36,375 bases of DNA from Candidatus Cloacimonadota bacterium (GCA_030154085.1 JASKKR010000023.1:1-36375); one strand, 5' to 3'. Shown: positions 18,830 to 28,434, counted from the stretch's first letter. A program made the numbers and translations. Notes: a model not told the origin generated them from the sequence alone.

Positions 18830-19444
18830 TCAAAAAGCGATGCGATTTAGATTGGCTTCGATGGTCCCCGTTCCAATTCCTTTAACCTTGATGAAGTCAC
18901 TTATATCCCGGAAATCCCCGTGTTGCTCTCTGTATGCTATGATTGCTTTTGCTTTTGCGGGACCGATACCTTTGAGACTACACAATTGTTCCAAGGTGGC
19001 AGTATTGAGATTCACTATCTCCCCCGGGGAGAGCTTGCCAATTGTCTGCTCAGAGGAAGTTGATTCAGGCAAGAGAGAATCTCCAAAGACTACGAGATAT
19101 GGATAGCTACGCCGATATATTCCCGAACCGATTCCTGATACTTTGGTCAAATCTATCACATTTTCAAAGGGAAATTGGAGGCGATAATTGATGATATCTT
19201 CCGCCCTTTTTTGCCCGATACCGGGAATTGCCATGAGCTCCTGAGCGCTTGCTGTGCGAATATCCACCTTTAGCGGCACTTCTTCTGCCAGGGCAATACG
19301 CAAGCTATCCGAGAGACCAGAGCTATTTTGCTGCCCTTGATAACCAGCCAAAGACAGCAAGGAACCCATCATGATAATACCAGCAACAATTAATATTATG
19401 CGTTGCTCATCCTGGGTCAGGATCTGGTTAAGTGGATTGTTCAT
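18830..19444 (-). CDS. ComEA-like helix-hairpin-helix protein
   Basis: A 204-residue membrane-anchored protein. One membrane segment (residues 14-34) is followed by two copies of the ComEA-type helix-hairpin-helix unit. The first has VDIRTASAQELMAIPGIGQKRAEDI at about 60-84; the second has VNLNTATLEQLCSLKGIGPAKAKAI at about 144-168, each followed by a further GIG hairpin. Such proteins bind DNA non-specifically; in ComEA this captures DNA at the cell surface for uptake. A double HhH form is less usual. ATG overlaps the thioesterase stop by four bases. The role in competence is inferred. Confidence 0.85.
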   Translation of the reverse strand: MNNPLNQILTQDEQRIILIVAGIIMMGSLLSLAGYQGQQNSSGLSDSLRIALAEEVPLKVDIRTASAQELMAIPGIGQKRAEDIINYRLQFPFENVIDLTKVSGIGSGIYRRSYPYLVVFGDSLLPESTSSEQTIGKLSPGEIVNLNTATLEQLCSLKGIGPAKAKAIIAYREQHGDFRDISDFIKVKGIGTGTIEANLNRIAF

Positions 19445-19839
19445 GATTGATTGCGGGGGACCACAAAAATACCTTCCGCCTCGGCATAGATTCCGTCAAG
19501 GTCCATGAGTTCAGCACGAGTATGGATGGTTCTGCTTTTTGCAGATTCAATCCAACCTCTGAGTTGAACTTCTTTACCAATAGCAAGAGGACGACGAAAG
19601 CTGATGGTGAGCTTTGCAGTAAAGGCGACTTTCCCACTATGGATGACAGCTTTTGCCATCACTTCATCCAGGAGGCTGGACAAAATCCCGCCATGAGCTA
19701 TCTGAGCATAGCCTTCGTATAGTTCTGAAAGACATAAGCTCGCTCTTGCCTCATTAGGATGAGGATATTCAAAGTCCAATTTTAGCCCGATGGGATTATC
19801 TTTCCCACAGACAAAGCAATTATGATACTCTTCGCTCAC
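19441..19839 (-). CDS. PaaI-type hotdog-fold thioesterase
   Basis: A 132-residue single hotdog domain. The N-terminal CFVCGKDNPIGL and the central AHGGILSSLLDEVMA match the acyl-CoA thioesterase family in which the HGG turn and the following Asp/Glu form the active site. The substrate is unknown. It probably starts at GTG 19839 with AGGAT upstream. It lies 17 bases after pgi and overlaps the ComEA-like gene by four bases. Confidence 0.85.
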   Translation of the reverse strand: MSEEYHNCFVCGKDNPIGLKLDFEYPHPNEARASLCLSELYEGYAQIAHGGILSSLLDEVMAKAVIHSGKVAFTAKLTISFRRPLAIGKEVQLRGWIESAKSRTIHTRAELMDLDGIYAEAEGIFVVPRNQS

Positions 19840-19856
19840 GAGACTATCCTATCTAC

Positions 19857-21203
19857 CTATCTATGTCTTTGAATGTAGTCTTGGATCTCCGCCAGCTGAT
19901 TTTCATAGCCCTTTTTGCCCATTAGGGCATAAGTTGCGATCTTACCAGCTTCTACACCCGGTTGATCCAAGGGGTTGATCTTGAGCAGCTTGCCAGTAAA
20001 GACGGTTTGTATCTGATACATCATGATCATCTCTCCCAGGTTATGGGCATTGATCTCATTGAAGATCAGATTTGCATTTGGGCGTCCAGCTTTACAGAGG
20101 GCAATCTCAGTGGCAAGACGTTCTGCCGCAAGCAATTCTGAAAGCTTTTTACCGCCCAGATAGCTGACCTCTGCTCGGTCTGGATAAAGATTTGGGATTT
20201 CATAGTCGTGTTTGAATTTCTCCACAGAAATGAAGGTTACTACTTTGTCATTTGGTCCTTGTGTATAGAGCTGAATCTGAGAATGTTGATCAGTGGTTCC
20301 CAGTGCTTTAACCGGAGTTTGACCGACATATATTTCGCGCCCACGAAGATCATATCGCTTGCCCAAACTTTCTGCCCAGAGCTGACGATACCAATCTGCC
20401 AGATCATAAAGAGAATTGCTATAGGGCATCATCACGCTGATGTTTTTGCCTTCCCGCATATATAGATAGTGCAGCAGCCCATTTATATAAGGCGGATTCA
20501 GCATTATGTCAGCATTTTCACTCTGCTCACGCATGGCTTTGGCTCCCGCCAATAGGGCTTTGATATCGATCCCAGCGAAAGCTGAAGAAAGCAGACCGAC
20601 ATCGGTGAGCACGGAGAATCTTCCTCCCACATTGTCAGGAACGATGAAAGAAGCTATCCCTTCTTGCTGAATCACTTGACGCAAGAATCCCTTTTCTTTG
20701 TCGGTGGTAATCACCAAGTGTTTTTGATAATTTGAGGGATATTTGTCTTTTAAGATCTTGGTAATAATCAGAAAGGCAGCCATGGTCTCGGCGGTTGTGC
20801 CACTTTTGCTGATAACGTTGAAGATTGTCCTATCCAGATCTATATCGTTTAGTATCTCATAGAGATATACGGGATCCACATTGTCATAGACATATACTTT
20901 ACGTTTGAGTCCAGCTTCAGTTTTGAGCGCACTATACAAAGCTTTGTTCCCTAAAGCGCTGCCTCCTATCCCCAGAACTACCATGTTTTCAAAACGATCG
21001 TCAATCCGATCTACAAAATCCAATATGTGCTGTACATCGTATTCCGGGAGCTCATAAAAGCCCAAAATCCCCGCTCGGCGGTCTGCATCGATTTCAGCGA
21101 TGGCATCCTTGACTCTGTCTGCATAATCTACCAACCGTGAGGCTTTTATGGCTGATAGTAAGTTTGGATTGGAAAGAAGGTTTTGATAATCAAAGCGGAT
21201 CAT
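19857..21203 (-). CDS. pgi: Glucose-6-phosphate isomerase
   Basis: A 448-residue cytoplasmic enzyme interconverting glucose-6-phosphate and fructose-6-phosphate. Family motifs are VLGIGGSALGNKAL, the phosphate-binding VISKSGTTAET, NVGGRFSVLTDVG and HSQIQLYTQGPNDK. The length matches the short bacterial form. The start MIRFDYQN at 21203 is chosen because AGGAG lies seven bases upstream. A longer frame from 21224 would lack a site and overlap ptsI further. It already overlaps the ptsI 3' end by 14 bases, placing a glycolytic gene directly behind the PTS relay genes. Confidence 0.95.
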   Translation of the reverse strand: MIRFDYQNLLSNPNLLSAIKASRLVDYADRVKDAIAEIDADRRAGILGFYELPEYDVQHILDFVDRIDDRFENMVVLGIGGSALGNKALYSALKTEAGLKRKVYVYDNVDPVYLYEILNDIDLDRTIFNVISKSGTTAETMAAFLIITKILKDKYPSNYQKHLVITTDKEKGFLRQVIQQEGIASFIVPDNVGGRFSVLTDVGLLSSAFAGIDIKALLAGAKAMREQSENADIMLNPPYINGLLHYLYMREGKNISVMMPYSNSLYDLADWYRQLWAESLGKRYDLRGREIYVGQTPVKALGTTDQHSQIQLYTQGPNDKVVTFISVEKFKHDYEIPNLYPDRAEVSYLGGKKLSELLAAERLATEIALCKAGRPNANLIFNEINAHNLGEMIMMYQIQTVFTGKLLKINPLDQPGVEAGKIATYALMGKKGYENQLAEIQDYIQRHR

Positions 21204-22938
21204 ATATAGACTCCTGTTTAGCATAATATGGTTTTAGAGTTCTATAGATCAATTCATCCACATTCGGTAAGGAAGTGGAAAAATCAAAGTTTTTTACGAT
21301 CATACTAAGCCTCTCGTCACAATTTGGAATCACTGACTTGATATCATAATATGCTCCGGGACTAACACTCAATTCGGTGATGCCCATTCCGATAAGAAGC
21401 GGGATGTATTCCTTGATCGAAGCCATCTCTCCACAAACTGAGAGTGATGTGCCATGTTTGGAAGCGTGTATGACAATAGAACGTATCAGCTTGAGCACTG
21501 CCGGATGATGTTGGATAAAATATCGAGAGACTTTATCATTGTTGCGGTCAACCGCCAAAGTATATTGCACGAGATCATTTGTGCCGATAGATAAAAAATC
21601 ACAATGCTGAGCCAAAGAATCAGAACTAAGGGCTGCAGAAGGGATCTCAATCATGCAACCCAAAGGAAGGTCAGGGTCATAATCGATGCCCTTTTCATAG
21701 AGTTCATCTGCACAAGATTTGACAATCTGCTTTGCTGCTAAAAAGTCATCTACATCGATGACCATGGGAAACATCAAACGAATCCTCCCAAAAGCTGAAG
21801 CACGCAATATTGCTCTAATCTGTGGACGCATAAAGGATGGATTTGACAAGAGCAACCGGATCCCGCGATTCCCCAGATAGGGATTATCCTCTTTTTCTGA
21901 AGGTATCAGATGCGAAATCTTGTCGCCACCAATATCAAAGCTGCGAATGGTAAGTGTCTTAGGCGCAATCTGCTCTGCCATCTTTTTGTAGATGGCAAAT
22001 TGCTCTTCTTCATCAGGAAGACGGTTCTTCTCGATCAGAAGAAACTCTGTACGAAACAGACCAACTCCACTACTTCCAAGCTCCGCGACCTGCGTGATCT
22101 CTTCCGGTAAGCCAATGTTTAGGCTCAATTGAATCTTGCGCTTATCCTTTGTCTCACACGCTATGTTTTTAAGTCGCATTTGCTTGCTTCGAATCAGTTC
22201 TTGGATCTGGATCTTTTGGGCGAAGTATTCGAGATTTTCGTCATCCGGATTTTGGATCACTAAGCCGGATTCTCCATCCATCATGATCAAATCACCCTCA
22301 GCAATCTTTTGTTTGAGATCATGGATATTTGCCACACATGCCAGTTTCATGGCTCTACTGAGAATTGCGGCATGTGATGTGTAGCTGAGGTTTTCCACCA
22401 AAAAACCGGCTATCCCTTTTTGATGCAAAATGCTAATATCACTGGGCTGAACTTGATCAAAGATGGGGATTGAATCTGGATCAAGCCTGGCTAGATGCTC
22501 ACCATTAGAGCCCGTTATCTGCCAGATTAAGCGCGATTTGACGTCGGCAAAATCAGCGGCTCTTTCGGCAAAGAGCTCATTTGCCATGTTTCTAAAAACT
22601 TCTATCGCCTCTTCGAAAACAAGATCTATACTTTTGGCTGCCGTGAGGCGATCACCCGCGATCTTTTTCTGAATCTTTGCCTGTAACTCGGGATCATCCA
22701 AGATCTCTATGTGTGTGCTGAGGATATCCTTCTCCCCGTCGGTGATCTCGGATTTGGATAGATATTCTTCCAGATCCTTTTTGGTGGTTAAAAGCAAGTT
22801 TTCCAGAAGTTCTAGTTCCCTTTCCACCTCATCGGATGAGATTTTGTCAGTAGGTATATCGGGCGCACTGCAAGTCACAAAAACAGCTTTGCCCAACGCT
22901 AGCCCTTTCGAAATTGGAGTTCCCGTAAAACTATGCAT
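21190..22938 (-). CDS. ptsI: Phosphoenolpyruvate-protein phosphotransferase (PTS enzyme I)
   Basis: The 582-residue enzyme I takes phosphate from PEP and passes it to HPr. The phosphohistidine site is in YTSHAAILSRAM (His about 188). PEP-binding motifs follow: GVGLFRTEFLL, FDIGGDK and the signature GTNDLVQYTLAVDRNND, and the catalytic Cys is in SVCGEMA (about 501). The N-terminal HPr-binding helical domain is intact. It starts directly after the HPr stop and overlaps pgi. No sugar-specific EII gene is in the window, so the phosphate acceptor downstream of HPr cannot be told from here. Confidence 0.96.
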   Translation of the reverse strand: MHSFTGTPISKGLALGKAVFVTCSAPDIPTDKISSDEVERELELLENLLLTTKKDLEEYLSKSEITDGEKDILSTHIEILDDPELQAKIQKKIAGDRLTAAKSIDLVFEEAIEVFRNMANELFAERAADFADVKSRLIWQITGSNGEHLARLDPDSIPIFDQVQPSDISILHQKGIAGFLVENLSYTSHAAILSRAMKLACVANIHDLKQKIAEGDLIMMDGESGLVIQNPDDENLEYFAQKIQIQELIRSKQMRLKNIACETKDKRKIQLSLNIGLPEEITQVAELGSSGVGLFRTEFLLIEKNRLPDEEEQFAIYKKMAEQIAPKTLTIRSFDIGGDKISHLIPSEKEDNPYLGNRGIRLLLSNPSFMRPQIRAILRASAFGRIRLMFPMVIDVDDFLAAKQIVKSCADELYEKGIDYDPDLPLGCMIEIPSAALSSDSLAQHCDFLSIGTNDLVQYTLAVDRNNDKVSRYFIQHHPAVLKLIRSIVIHASKHGTSLSVCGEMASIKEYIPLLIGMGITELSVSPGAYYDIKSVIPNCDERLSMIVKNFDFSTSLPNVDELIYRTLKPYYAKQESIYDPL

Positions 22939-23202
22939 CTATTCTTCACCAAAGCCAGATTCGATCATGTCGCCGATCTCTGATATAAGATATTCTTCAT
23001 CTACTCCGTCAGCAATCAACTCCAATTTACTGCCGCATTCAGCTGCCAACATCATCACCCCCATGATGCTTTTCCCATTAACTTTGGTGCCGTCTTTTTC
23101 TATGTAAAAATCAGAACGGTACTTTGTCGCAGCGCGCACCATCAGAGCAGAGGGACGAGCGTGTAAACCCAGCTTATTCTTGACTGTGACTGTCCTGCGC
23201 AT
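22939..23202 (-). CDS. ptsH: Phosphocarrier protein HPr
   Basis: An 87-residue HPr. The enzyme-I-dependent site is His 14 in LGLHARPSA, and the regulatory serine recognised by HPr kinase is Ser 45 in NGKSIMGVMML. Both are intact, matching the hprK gene directly upstream. The start is taken at the second of two adjacent ATGs (23202), which has GGAAG six bases upstream. A longer frame from 23280 is rejected because it lies inside hprK and adds residues not found in HPr. It overlaps the hprK 3' end by 29 bases. Confidence 0.94.
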   Translation of the reverse strand: MRRTVTVKNKLGLHARPSALMVRAATKYRSDFYIEKDGTKVNGKSIMGVMMLAAECGSKLELIADGVDEEYLISEIGDMIESGFGEE

Positions 23203-24154
23203 CATCTTCCAACTTCTTTTGCATAGTTTTTCTACGGATTTCATCGTGAACTTTCTGATTAAAATCCTCGGCAGCGTCATAACCTACACTTTTCAGGATC
23301 ATGTTCATCGCTGCTACTTCGACGATCACAGAGACATTTTTACCCGGTGATACCGGCAAATATATAATAGGGATTTTTACTCCTAGATGTTCAGCATAGC
23401 TGTCTGTCAGACCAATTCGCTCATAATCCATATTTTCCTGCCAAGGCATAAGCTCCATCTGCATATCAATGTTCTTTTGCCGACGAGTTCGTTCAACGCC
23501 AAACATACGCTCCACATTTACAAAACCCAGCCCCCGGATCTCCATGAAATGACCAAAAGCGCGTCCTGGCCTGCCAATCAATTGATCATCGAGATAGCGC
23601 AGAGTGATCAGATCATCCCCTACTAACGAGTGCCCTCTATGCACCAGGTCTAAAGCACATTCACTTTTGCCGATACCACTCTTCCCGGTGAGCAAAATCC
23701 CCTGACCAAAGACATCCACCAAGGTAGCATGGATAGTTTTCTCGAGAGCAAAGATATCTTGCAAATAGCGGCTAAGGTGCTGGATGAGATTGATCGTGGA
23801 GAGACGACTGGATAGCAGCGCAATGTTGAGATCATTTGCCAGAAACTCGATCACGGGAGGTAGGGTGAGCCCTTTTGAGATGATGATGCACGGGATATCA
23901 GTTTTGAACATGTCTCTGATCCGGAGGATCAATTCTTCCTCTCTAAGCGATTGCAGATAGCGTACTTCGGTTTCGCCGAAAACCTGTATCCTCTCCGCAG
24001 AAAAGACTTCCAAATATCCTGCCAAAGCAAGTCCCGGACGATTAACGTGCGGTGAATTGATCTTCTTTGAAAGGGTCTGCGGCTCCGTCACCAAGGACAA
24101 AGCAAGGTCCTTCTTTTTGGCATCAAAGAATTCACGAACGGTAATTTCTTTCAT
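23174..24154 (-). CDS. hprK: HPr kinase/phosphorylase
   Basis: A 326-residue HprK. The P-loop is TGKSGIGKSE (about 151-160), followed by LVHRGHSLVGDDLI. The HprK signature region (IRGLGFVNVERMFG) and the C-terminal PVSPGKNVSVIVEVAAMN complete the catalytic domain. It phosphorylates HPr on the regulatory serine in response to ATP or glycolytic intermediates and also reverses this. The start MKEITVREFF at 24154 has AAGGA upstream; the longer frame to 24208 would run through a hairpin. It is coupled to ptsH. Confidence 0.95.
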   Translation of the reverse strand: MKEITVREFFDAKKKDLALSLVTEPQTLSKKINSPHVNRPGLALAGYLEVFSAERIQVFGETEVRYLQSLREEELILRIRDMFKTDIPCIIISKGLTLPPVIEFLANDLNIALLSSRLSTINLIQHLSRYLQDIFALEKTIHATLVDVFGQGILLTGKSGIGKSECALDLVHRGHSLVGDDLITLRYLDDQLIGRPGRAFGHFMEIRGLGFVNVERMFGVERTRRQKNIDMQMELMPWQENMDYERIGLTDSYAEHLGVKIPIIYLPVSPGKNVSVIVEVAAMNMILKSVGYDAAEDFNQKVHDEIRRKTMQKKLEDDAQDSHSQE

Positions 24155-24168
24155 AAGATCCTTATGGT

Positions 24169-24206
24169 GACCTCTACCCCCTCCCACTTGGAAAGGAGTA
24201 GAGGTC
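24169..24206 (-). promoter_or_regulatory. Hairpin in the hpf-hprK gap
   Basis: GACCTCTAC (24169-24177) and GTAGAGGTC (24198-24206) form a perfect 9-bp stem that can be extended by further C/G pairs around a 20-base interior. It lies in the 118-base gap and ends 14 bases before the hprK start. No T-run follows on either strand, so it is more likely an RNA processing, stability or control element than a terminator. Confidence 0.5.
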
Positions 24207-24272
24207 AAATTATCTGCCCGCTACTAAAAGAGATAAGCCCCCTCTAGAAAGCTGGCAAGAGTTGAGGTTTGC

Positions 24273-24809
24273 TTAGGGCTCAAAGAGCTTGTAGTTCTCT
24301 TCATCCTTTTTGACCAAGACGTTGATACGATCGGTTTCTATGTTTCTAAAGATGAAGAAATTATCCTTCCCTTCTTCCATTTTATCGATGGCTTCTTGTA
24401 TATCAAGAGGTTCGGTGACCACGCGTTTGGTTTTTACGGTACGACGCTCTTTATTGGCACGGTTCACCACGATGTCAGAAGCGTGAGAGAAGTTCTCAAA
24501 TTGCTCTTTAAGGGCGCGCTTTTGATGATCAGTAACACGGTCCTTTAGTTTCTTTATCTGAGCTTCCAATTTGTCCAAAGCGTTGTCGATGGAAAGGTAC
24601 ATATCCATCTCTTCTGCTTCTGACTGAAGGCTAAATTTACCGGCATGCATGGAAAGCTCACAGATGTTGCGGTTATTTTCCAAGGCAAGTGTCACATGAA
24701 TCGTAATAATATGATCAAAATACTTCTTCAGTTTCAGGCATGAGCTTTCCACATAGTCACGGATCGCTTTAGTTAGTTCGAAGTGACGGGCTGTAATCGT
24801 GATTTGCAT
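24273..24809 (-). CDS. hpf: Long-form ribosome hibernation promoting factor
   Basis: The 178-residue protein has the N-terminal HPF/YfiA domain (MQITITARHFELTKAIRDYV, residues 1-100). A linker follows, then the C-terminal dimerisation domain (residues about 125-178, with EPLDIQEAIDKMEEGKDNFFIFRN). The long form alone produces 100S ribosome dimers during starvation. It is cotranscribed with lpd (13-base gap). Location near rpoN and PTS genes is a widespread arrangement in Gram-negative bacteria, although the long form is unusual beside rpoN in Proteobacteria. Confidence 0.94.
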   Translation of the reverse strand: MQITITARHFELTKAIRDYVESSCLKLKKYFDHIITIHVTLALENNRNICELSMHAGKFSLQSEAEEMDMYLSIDNALDKLEAQIKKLKDRVTDHQKRALKEQFENFSHASDIVVNRANKERRTVKTKRVVTEPLDIQEAIDKMEEGKDNFFIFRNIETDRINVLVKKDEENYKLFEP

Positions 24810-24822
24810 CGTAATCCTCCAG

Positions 24823-26223
24823 TTATATTTTGTGGATACTAAGGTCTCGCAGATCCTCTACGGATTCCATAATTGCTTCAGATAAAGTGGGATGGGCAAA
24901 TACGATCTCCTCTATAGATTCTGCTGTCATCTCTTTTGAGATCATGATGGCTCCCTGAGCGATCAATTCGGCGGCATTGGGACCCATGATATGCATCCCC
25001 ACCAATTGCCCATTATCTTTGCGAGCTATGCTTTTTACAAAGCCTTGGGTTGCAGACATGGACATGGCCTTGCCGTTTGCCGAAAAGGGGAATTTCCCCA
25101 CCACAATCTCACCATATTTTGCTTTTGCTTCCACTTCTGTAAGGCCCACGGAACCGATTTCCGGATTTGTGAACGTACAGCGCGGAATATTGGGATAGTA
25201 CAAAGTGTGTTTAGGGCAAGGACGCTCGTTCAAGAGAGCGGCAATATCTTCCACCGCCAGAAGTCCTTGCTTGCTAGCGGTATGTGCCAGTTGCATTTTG
25301 CCGGTCACGTCACCAATCGCCCAGATGCCTGCAGCGGAGCTGCGCATCTTTTCGTCGATAACGATAGCTGATTTCTGGGTCTTAATCTCAAATCCTTCAC
25401 ACTCGATGTCAAAGGCAGGCACTCTGCCAACCGACATGAGCACTTTCTCGGCAATCAATTCGCTGCCATTAGCAAGTTTAAGCTGCATCTGCCCATCAAT
25501 CTCTTGGATGTTTTGCACAGCAGTGTTGAGATATATCTTAATACCACTTTTTTTGAGGGCAAGAGCCAGACGTTTTGAGATCTCTTCGTCTTCGAGAGCA
25601 ACCAGCCGGGGAAGGAACTCGACGATGCTTACCTTCACTCCAAAAGCGGCAAAGATCGAAGCAAATTCGCAACCGATCACACCTCCTCCCACGACAGCCA
25701 GGCTTTCTGGTAAAGATTCCATAGCCAGGATACCGGTGGAACTGAGAATGCGCTCCTCATCGATCGGAATACCGGGCAAGCTCTTAGCTTGACTTCCTGT
25801 ACCCACGATGATATACTTTGCATGGTAGCTACTATCATCCGAACAGTGAACTTGATAGCCATCTTCTGTCTTAACGATTCGGACGGCAGTGCCGGATATC
25901 ACTGGTATTTTACGTTTACGGAAGAGATATTCGATGCCACCCACTAACTGTTCAACGACCTGATTTTTGCGTTGCCAGATTTTTGCATAATCCAAAGTCA
26001 GCTTAATCTCAGGTAAACCAAATAGTTCAGACTCATGGATTTCACGAACCAGTTCGGCACTTTTCACCAAGGTTTTGGTAGGGATACATCCCCAATTTAA
26101 GCAGATTCCGCCTAGCCGCTCTTTTTCAATCACGGCGCAGGAGATGCCATATTGTGCCAGCCGGATTGCTGCTTCGTATCCGCCGGGTCCCCCTCCGATC
26201 ACTAATACTTGATAGTCTTGCAT
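24823..26223 (-). CDS. lpdA: Dihydrolipoyl dehydrogenase
   Basis: A 466-residue FAD-dependent disulfide oxidoreductase that reoxidises lipoamide in 2-oxoacid dehydrogenase complexes or the glycine cleavage system. The FAD motif is VIGGGPGGYEAAI (about 8-20). The redox pair is GGICLNWGCIPTK (Cys 41 and 46), the NAD site is VVGGGVIGCEFASIF, and the C-terminal active-site base is in FAHPTLSEAIMES (near 445). There is no lipoyl domain at the N-terminus. It lies 7 bases after rpoN and 13 before hpf; none of its usual partner subunits is nearby. Confidence 0.94.
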   Translation of the reverse strand: MQDYQVLVIGGGPGGYEAAIRLAQYGISCAVIEKERLGGICLNWGCIPTKTLVKSAELVREIHESELFGLPEIKLTLDYAKIWQRKNQVVEQLVGGIEYLFRKRKIPVISGTAVRIVKTEDGYQVHCSDDSSYHAKYIIVGTGSQAKSLPGIPIDEERILSSTGILAMESLPESLAVVGGGVIGCEFASIFAAFGVKVSIVEFLPRLVALEDEEISKRLALALKKSGIKIYLNTAVQNIQEIDGQMQLKLANGSELIAEKVLMSVGRVPAFDIECEGFEIKTQKSAIVIDEKMRSSAAGIWAIGDVTGKMQLAHTASKQGLLAVEDIAALLNERPCPKHTLYYPNIPRCTFTNPEIGSVGLTEVEAKAKYGEIVVGKFPFSANGKAMSMSATQGFVKSIARKDNGQLVGMHIMGPNAAELIAQGAIMISKEMTAESIEEIVFAHPTLSEAIMESVEDLRDLSIHKI

Positions 26224-26230
26224 GTTTCCT

Positions 26231-27688
26231 CTATGTTCTTCTTAATCTACTGTTTAGGATGCCAAGCTCTTCGCGGTATTTGGCAATAATTCGCCGTGAA
26301 ATATTCATTCCTTCTGCTTTGAGCAGATCGACCAGTTCCTGATCCGAATGCGGTTTTTTCTTATCTTCGCTTTCAATTAGGCGAATAATGCAAGTCTTAG
26401 CTTGCTGACGTGAGATGCTCTCATAATGATCATCTCTGCCGGCAGTTGAGGAAAAGAAATCCTTCAGGGCAAAGATGCCATATGGGGTTTCGGCATACTT
26501 GTGCTTGACCACCCGACTGATGGTGGATTCGTTCTTTCCCACATCTTGGGCAATAGAGCTATAAGTCAGGGGTTGCAGAACTCCGCTGCCGTTGTAAAAG
26601 AAATCTTTCTGGTGTTTGATGATGGAAAGGGTGACTTGCTCCAGGGTGCGAGTACGCATGTAGATGGACTTGATCAGGAACTTTGCACTATTGATGCGTT
26701 CGCGTACGAAAGAGAGTGTCTCGCGGTCTAAATATCCTCGCCTAATCATATTGCGATAGTGCGAGCTGATCACGATATTGGGAGTGATGCTATCATTAAT
26801 GATCACTACATAGTCACCGTCGATAAGCTTGAGAGTCACATCCGGATACACATAGGAAGCGTTGATATTTAGGATCCTCAAGCCCGGTTTAGGATCCAGC
26901 TTTGAGATCTGGTCCCGATAGAAAATGATGGTATCTTCGGAAACATTGTAGTAGGAAGCTATCTTGCTATAGCGTCGATGGATAAGGTTCTCAAAATGTT
27001 CGCCAACCATGCCCATAATGATAGGATTTTCTTTTTGTTTTTCCGAAAGTTGTGCAACCAGGCACTCCGTGATATTGCGAGCTGTAATTCCTTTGGGGGT
27101 CAGTTGTAAGATAATCTCGTGTAATTCATCTGCTCGGCGGGGGGAGATCAGAAAACGCTGTGCCACATAGTAAAGATCATATCCTTGTGGCAAAAAGCCA
27201 TAGACGTCGCAACTATCCACCAATTCCATGACAAAGTCCATCTCATTTTCAGGGAGATTCAGGGGATAGAGCTGCTCCAGATATATATCCTTGCTATTAC
27301 TTTCATAGCGGATCATGCTTTCTCGGCCCTCTGTTTCGTTTTCGCCCAGATAAGCTTCATATGATGAGTGATATTCGTTCCACTGATCCAGTATATCAGT
27401 GAGCTGTTGAGCTTCTTTGCTCGCCGCGCTCAACTCATCGGGGCTATCCACATCATCCAGAGCAGTGCTGCTTTCCGCCTCATCTTGGGGCAGATCATCT
27501 TCCGGATGCTCATCATCGTCCTTTTCCTCCCGCAGCTCCAAAAGGGGATTATTCTGAAGCTCTTGGCGGATATAGCTTTCCAGCTCAAGGATTGGCAGAG
27601 AGAGCATCTTCAAAGATTGCAGCATTTTAGGCTTCAGCGCCAGCTCCTGCTTCTGCTTTAGTGAAATATGTTGATTCATCGTATTCAT
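26231..27688 (-). CDS. rpoN: RNA polymerase sigma-54 factor
   Basis: The 485-residue sigma-54 has all three regions: the Gln/Leu-rich N-terminal activator-response region (residues 5-50, with LKPKMLQSLKMLSLPILELESYI), an acidic linker (about 55-100) and the C-terminal DNA-binding domain. That domain includes a helix-turn-helix region (DVGKNESTISRVVKHKY) and the RpoN box ISRRIIAKYREELGI, which varies slightly from the common ARRTVAKYRE. Sigma-54 directs transcription from -24/-12 promoters with an enhancer-binding ATPase. The start overlaps the lptB stop by four bases. A near-consensus -24/-12 site occurs in this window before a pilin-like gene. Confidence 0.96.
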   Translation of the reverse strand: MNTMNQHISLKQKQELALKPKMLQSLKMLSLPILELESYIRQELQNNPLLELREEKDDDEHPEDDLPQDEAESSTALDDVDSPDELSAASKEAQQLTDILDQWNEYHSSYEAYLGENETEGRESMIRYESNSKDIYLEQLYPLNLPENEMDFVMELVDSCDVYGFLPQGYDLYYVAQRFLISPRRADELHEIILQLTPKGITARNITECLVAQLSEKQKENPIIMGMVGEHFENLIHRRYSKIASYYNVSEDTIIFYRDQISKLDPKPGLRILNINASYVYPDVTLKLIDGDYVVIINDSITPNIVISSHYRNMIRRGYLDRETLSFVRERINSAKFLIKSIYMRTRTLEQVTLSIIKHQKDFFYNGSGVLQPLTYSSIAQDVGKNESTISRVVKHKYAETPYGIFALKDFFSSTAGRDDHYESISRQQAKTCIIRLIESEDKKKPHSDQELVDLLKAEGMNISRRIIAKYREELGILNSRLRRT

Positions 27689-28434
27689 GATCTCTCTTCA
27701 AATGGACTCATAGTGAACCTTTCTCCCAGATACAGTCTCTTTGCGTTTTCATCATTGATCAGTTCTCTGGAAGAACCTGAAACGATAATTTTACCTTCGT
27801 AGATAATATAAGCACGGTTCACGATTTTCAAAGTCTCAATTACATTGTGGTCAGTGATCATCACACCGATGTTTTTTTGACGGAGTTTTTCGATGATATC
27901 TTGGATGTCGGATACGGCGATAGGATCGACGCCCGCAAAGGGTTCGTCCATAAAGATAAAGGTAGGATCTGTGACCAAAGCCCGGGTGATCTCGAGCTTG
28001 CGCCGTTCTCCTCCCGAGAGCGTATATGCTTTTTGTTTGGCAAGTTTGGTCAGATTCAGCTCGGATAGTGCCTCTTCCAGCTTGAGGCGACGCTCTTTGC
28101 GCGAAAGCTTCAGAGTTTCCAGGATCGCCATGATATTCTCTTCCACTGTGAGCTTAGCAAAGATAGAAGGAGCTTGTGCCAGATAGCCCATGCCCATGCG
28201 AGCGCGTTTATACATGGGTTTTTTCGTGATGTCTACCTCATTGAGGATCACTTTACCCCGATTTGGCTTTGCCAGACCTATGATCATATAAAAAGTGGTG
28301 GTCTTACCTGCACCATTGGGACCTAAAATGCCCACAACTTCACCCTGATTGATTTCCAAGCTGAGGTCATTTACCACAGTGCGTTTACCATATATTTTCA
28401 CGAGGTTTTGTGCTTCGATCTTATGTAATTCCAT
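27685..28434 (-). CDS. lptB: LPS export ABC transporter ATP-binding protein LptB
   Basis: The 249-residue ABC ATPase has Walker A GPNGAGKTT (38-46), signature LSGGERRKLE (about 139-148), Walker B FIFMDEPFAGVDP and the LptB-typical VMITDHNV. It powers extraction of LPS from the inner membrane through LptFG to LptC and LptA. The neighbours lptC and the OstA-like gene upstream and rpoN downstream match the common lptC-lptA-lptB-rpoN order. It overlaps rpoN by four bases. Confidence 0.95.
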   Translation of the reverse strand: MELHKIEAQNLVKIYGKRTVVNDLSLEINQGEVVGILGPNGAGKTTTFYMIIGLAKPNRGKVILNEVDITKKPMYKRARMGMGYLAQAPSIFAKLTVEENIMAILETLKLSRKERRLKLEEALSELNLTKLAKQKAYTLSGGERRKLEITRALVTDPTFIFMDEPFAGVDPIAVSDIQDIIEKLRQKNIGVMITDHNVIETLKIVNRAYIIYEGKIIVSGSSRELINDENAKRLYLGERFTMSPFEERS

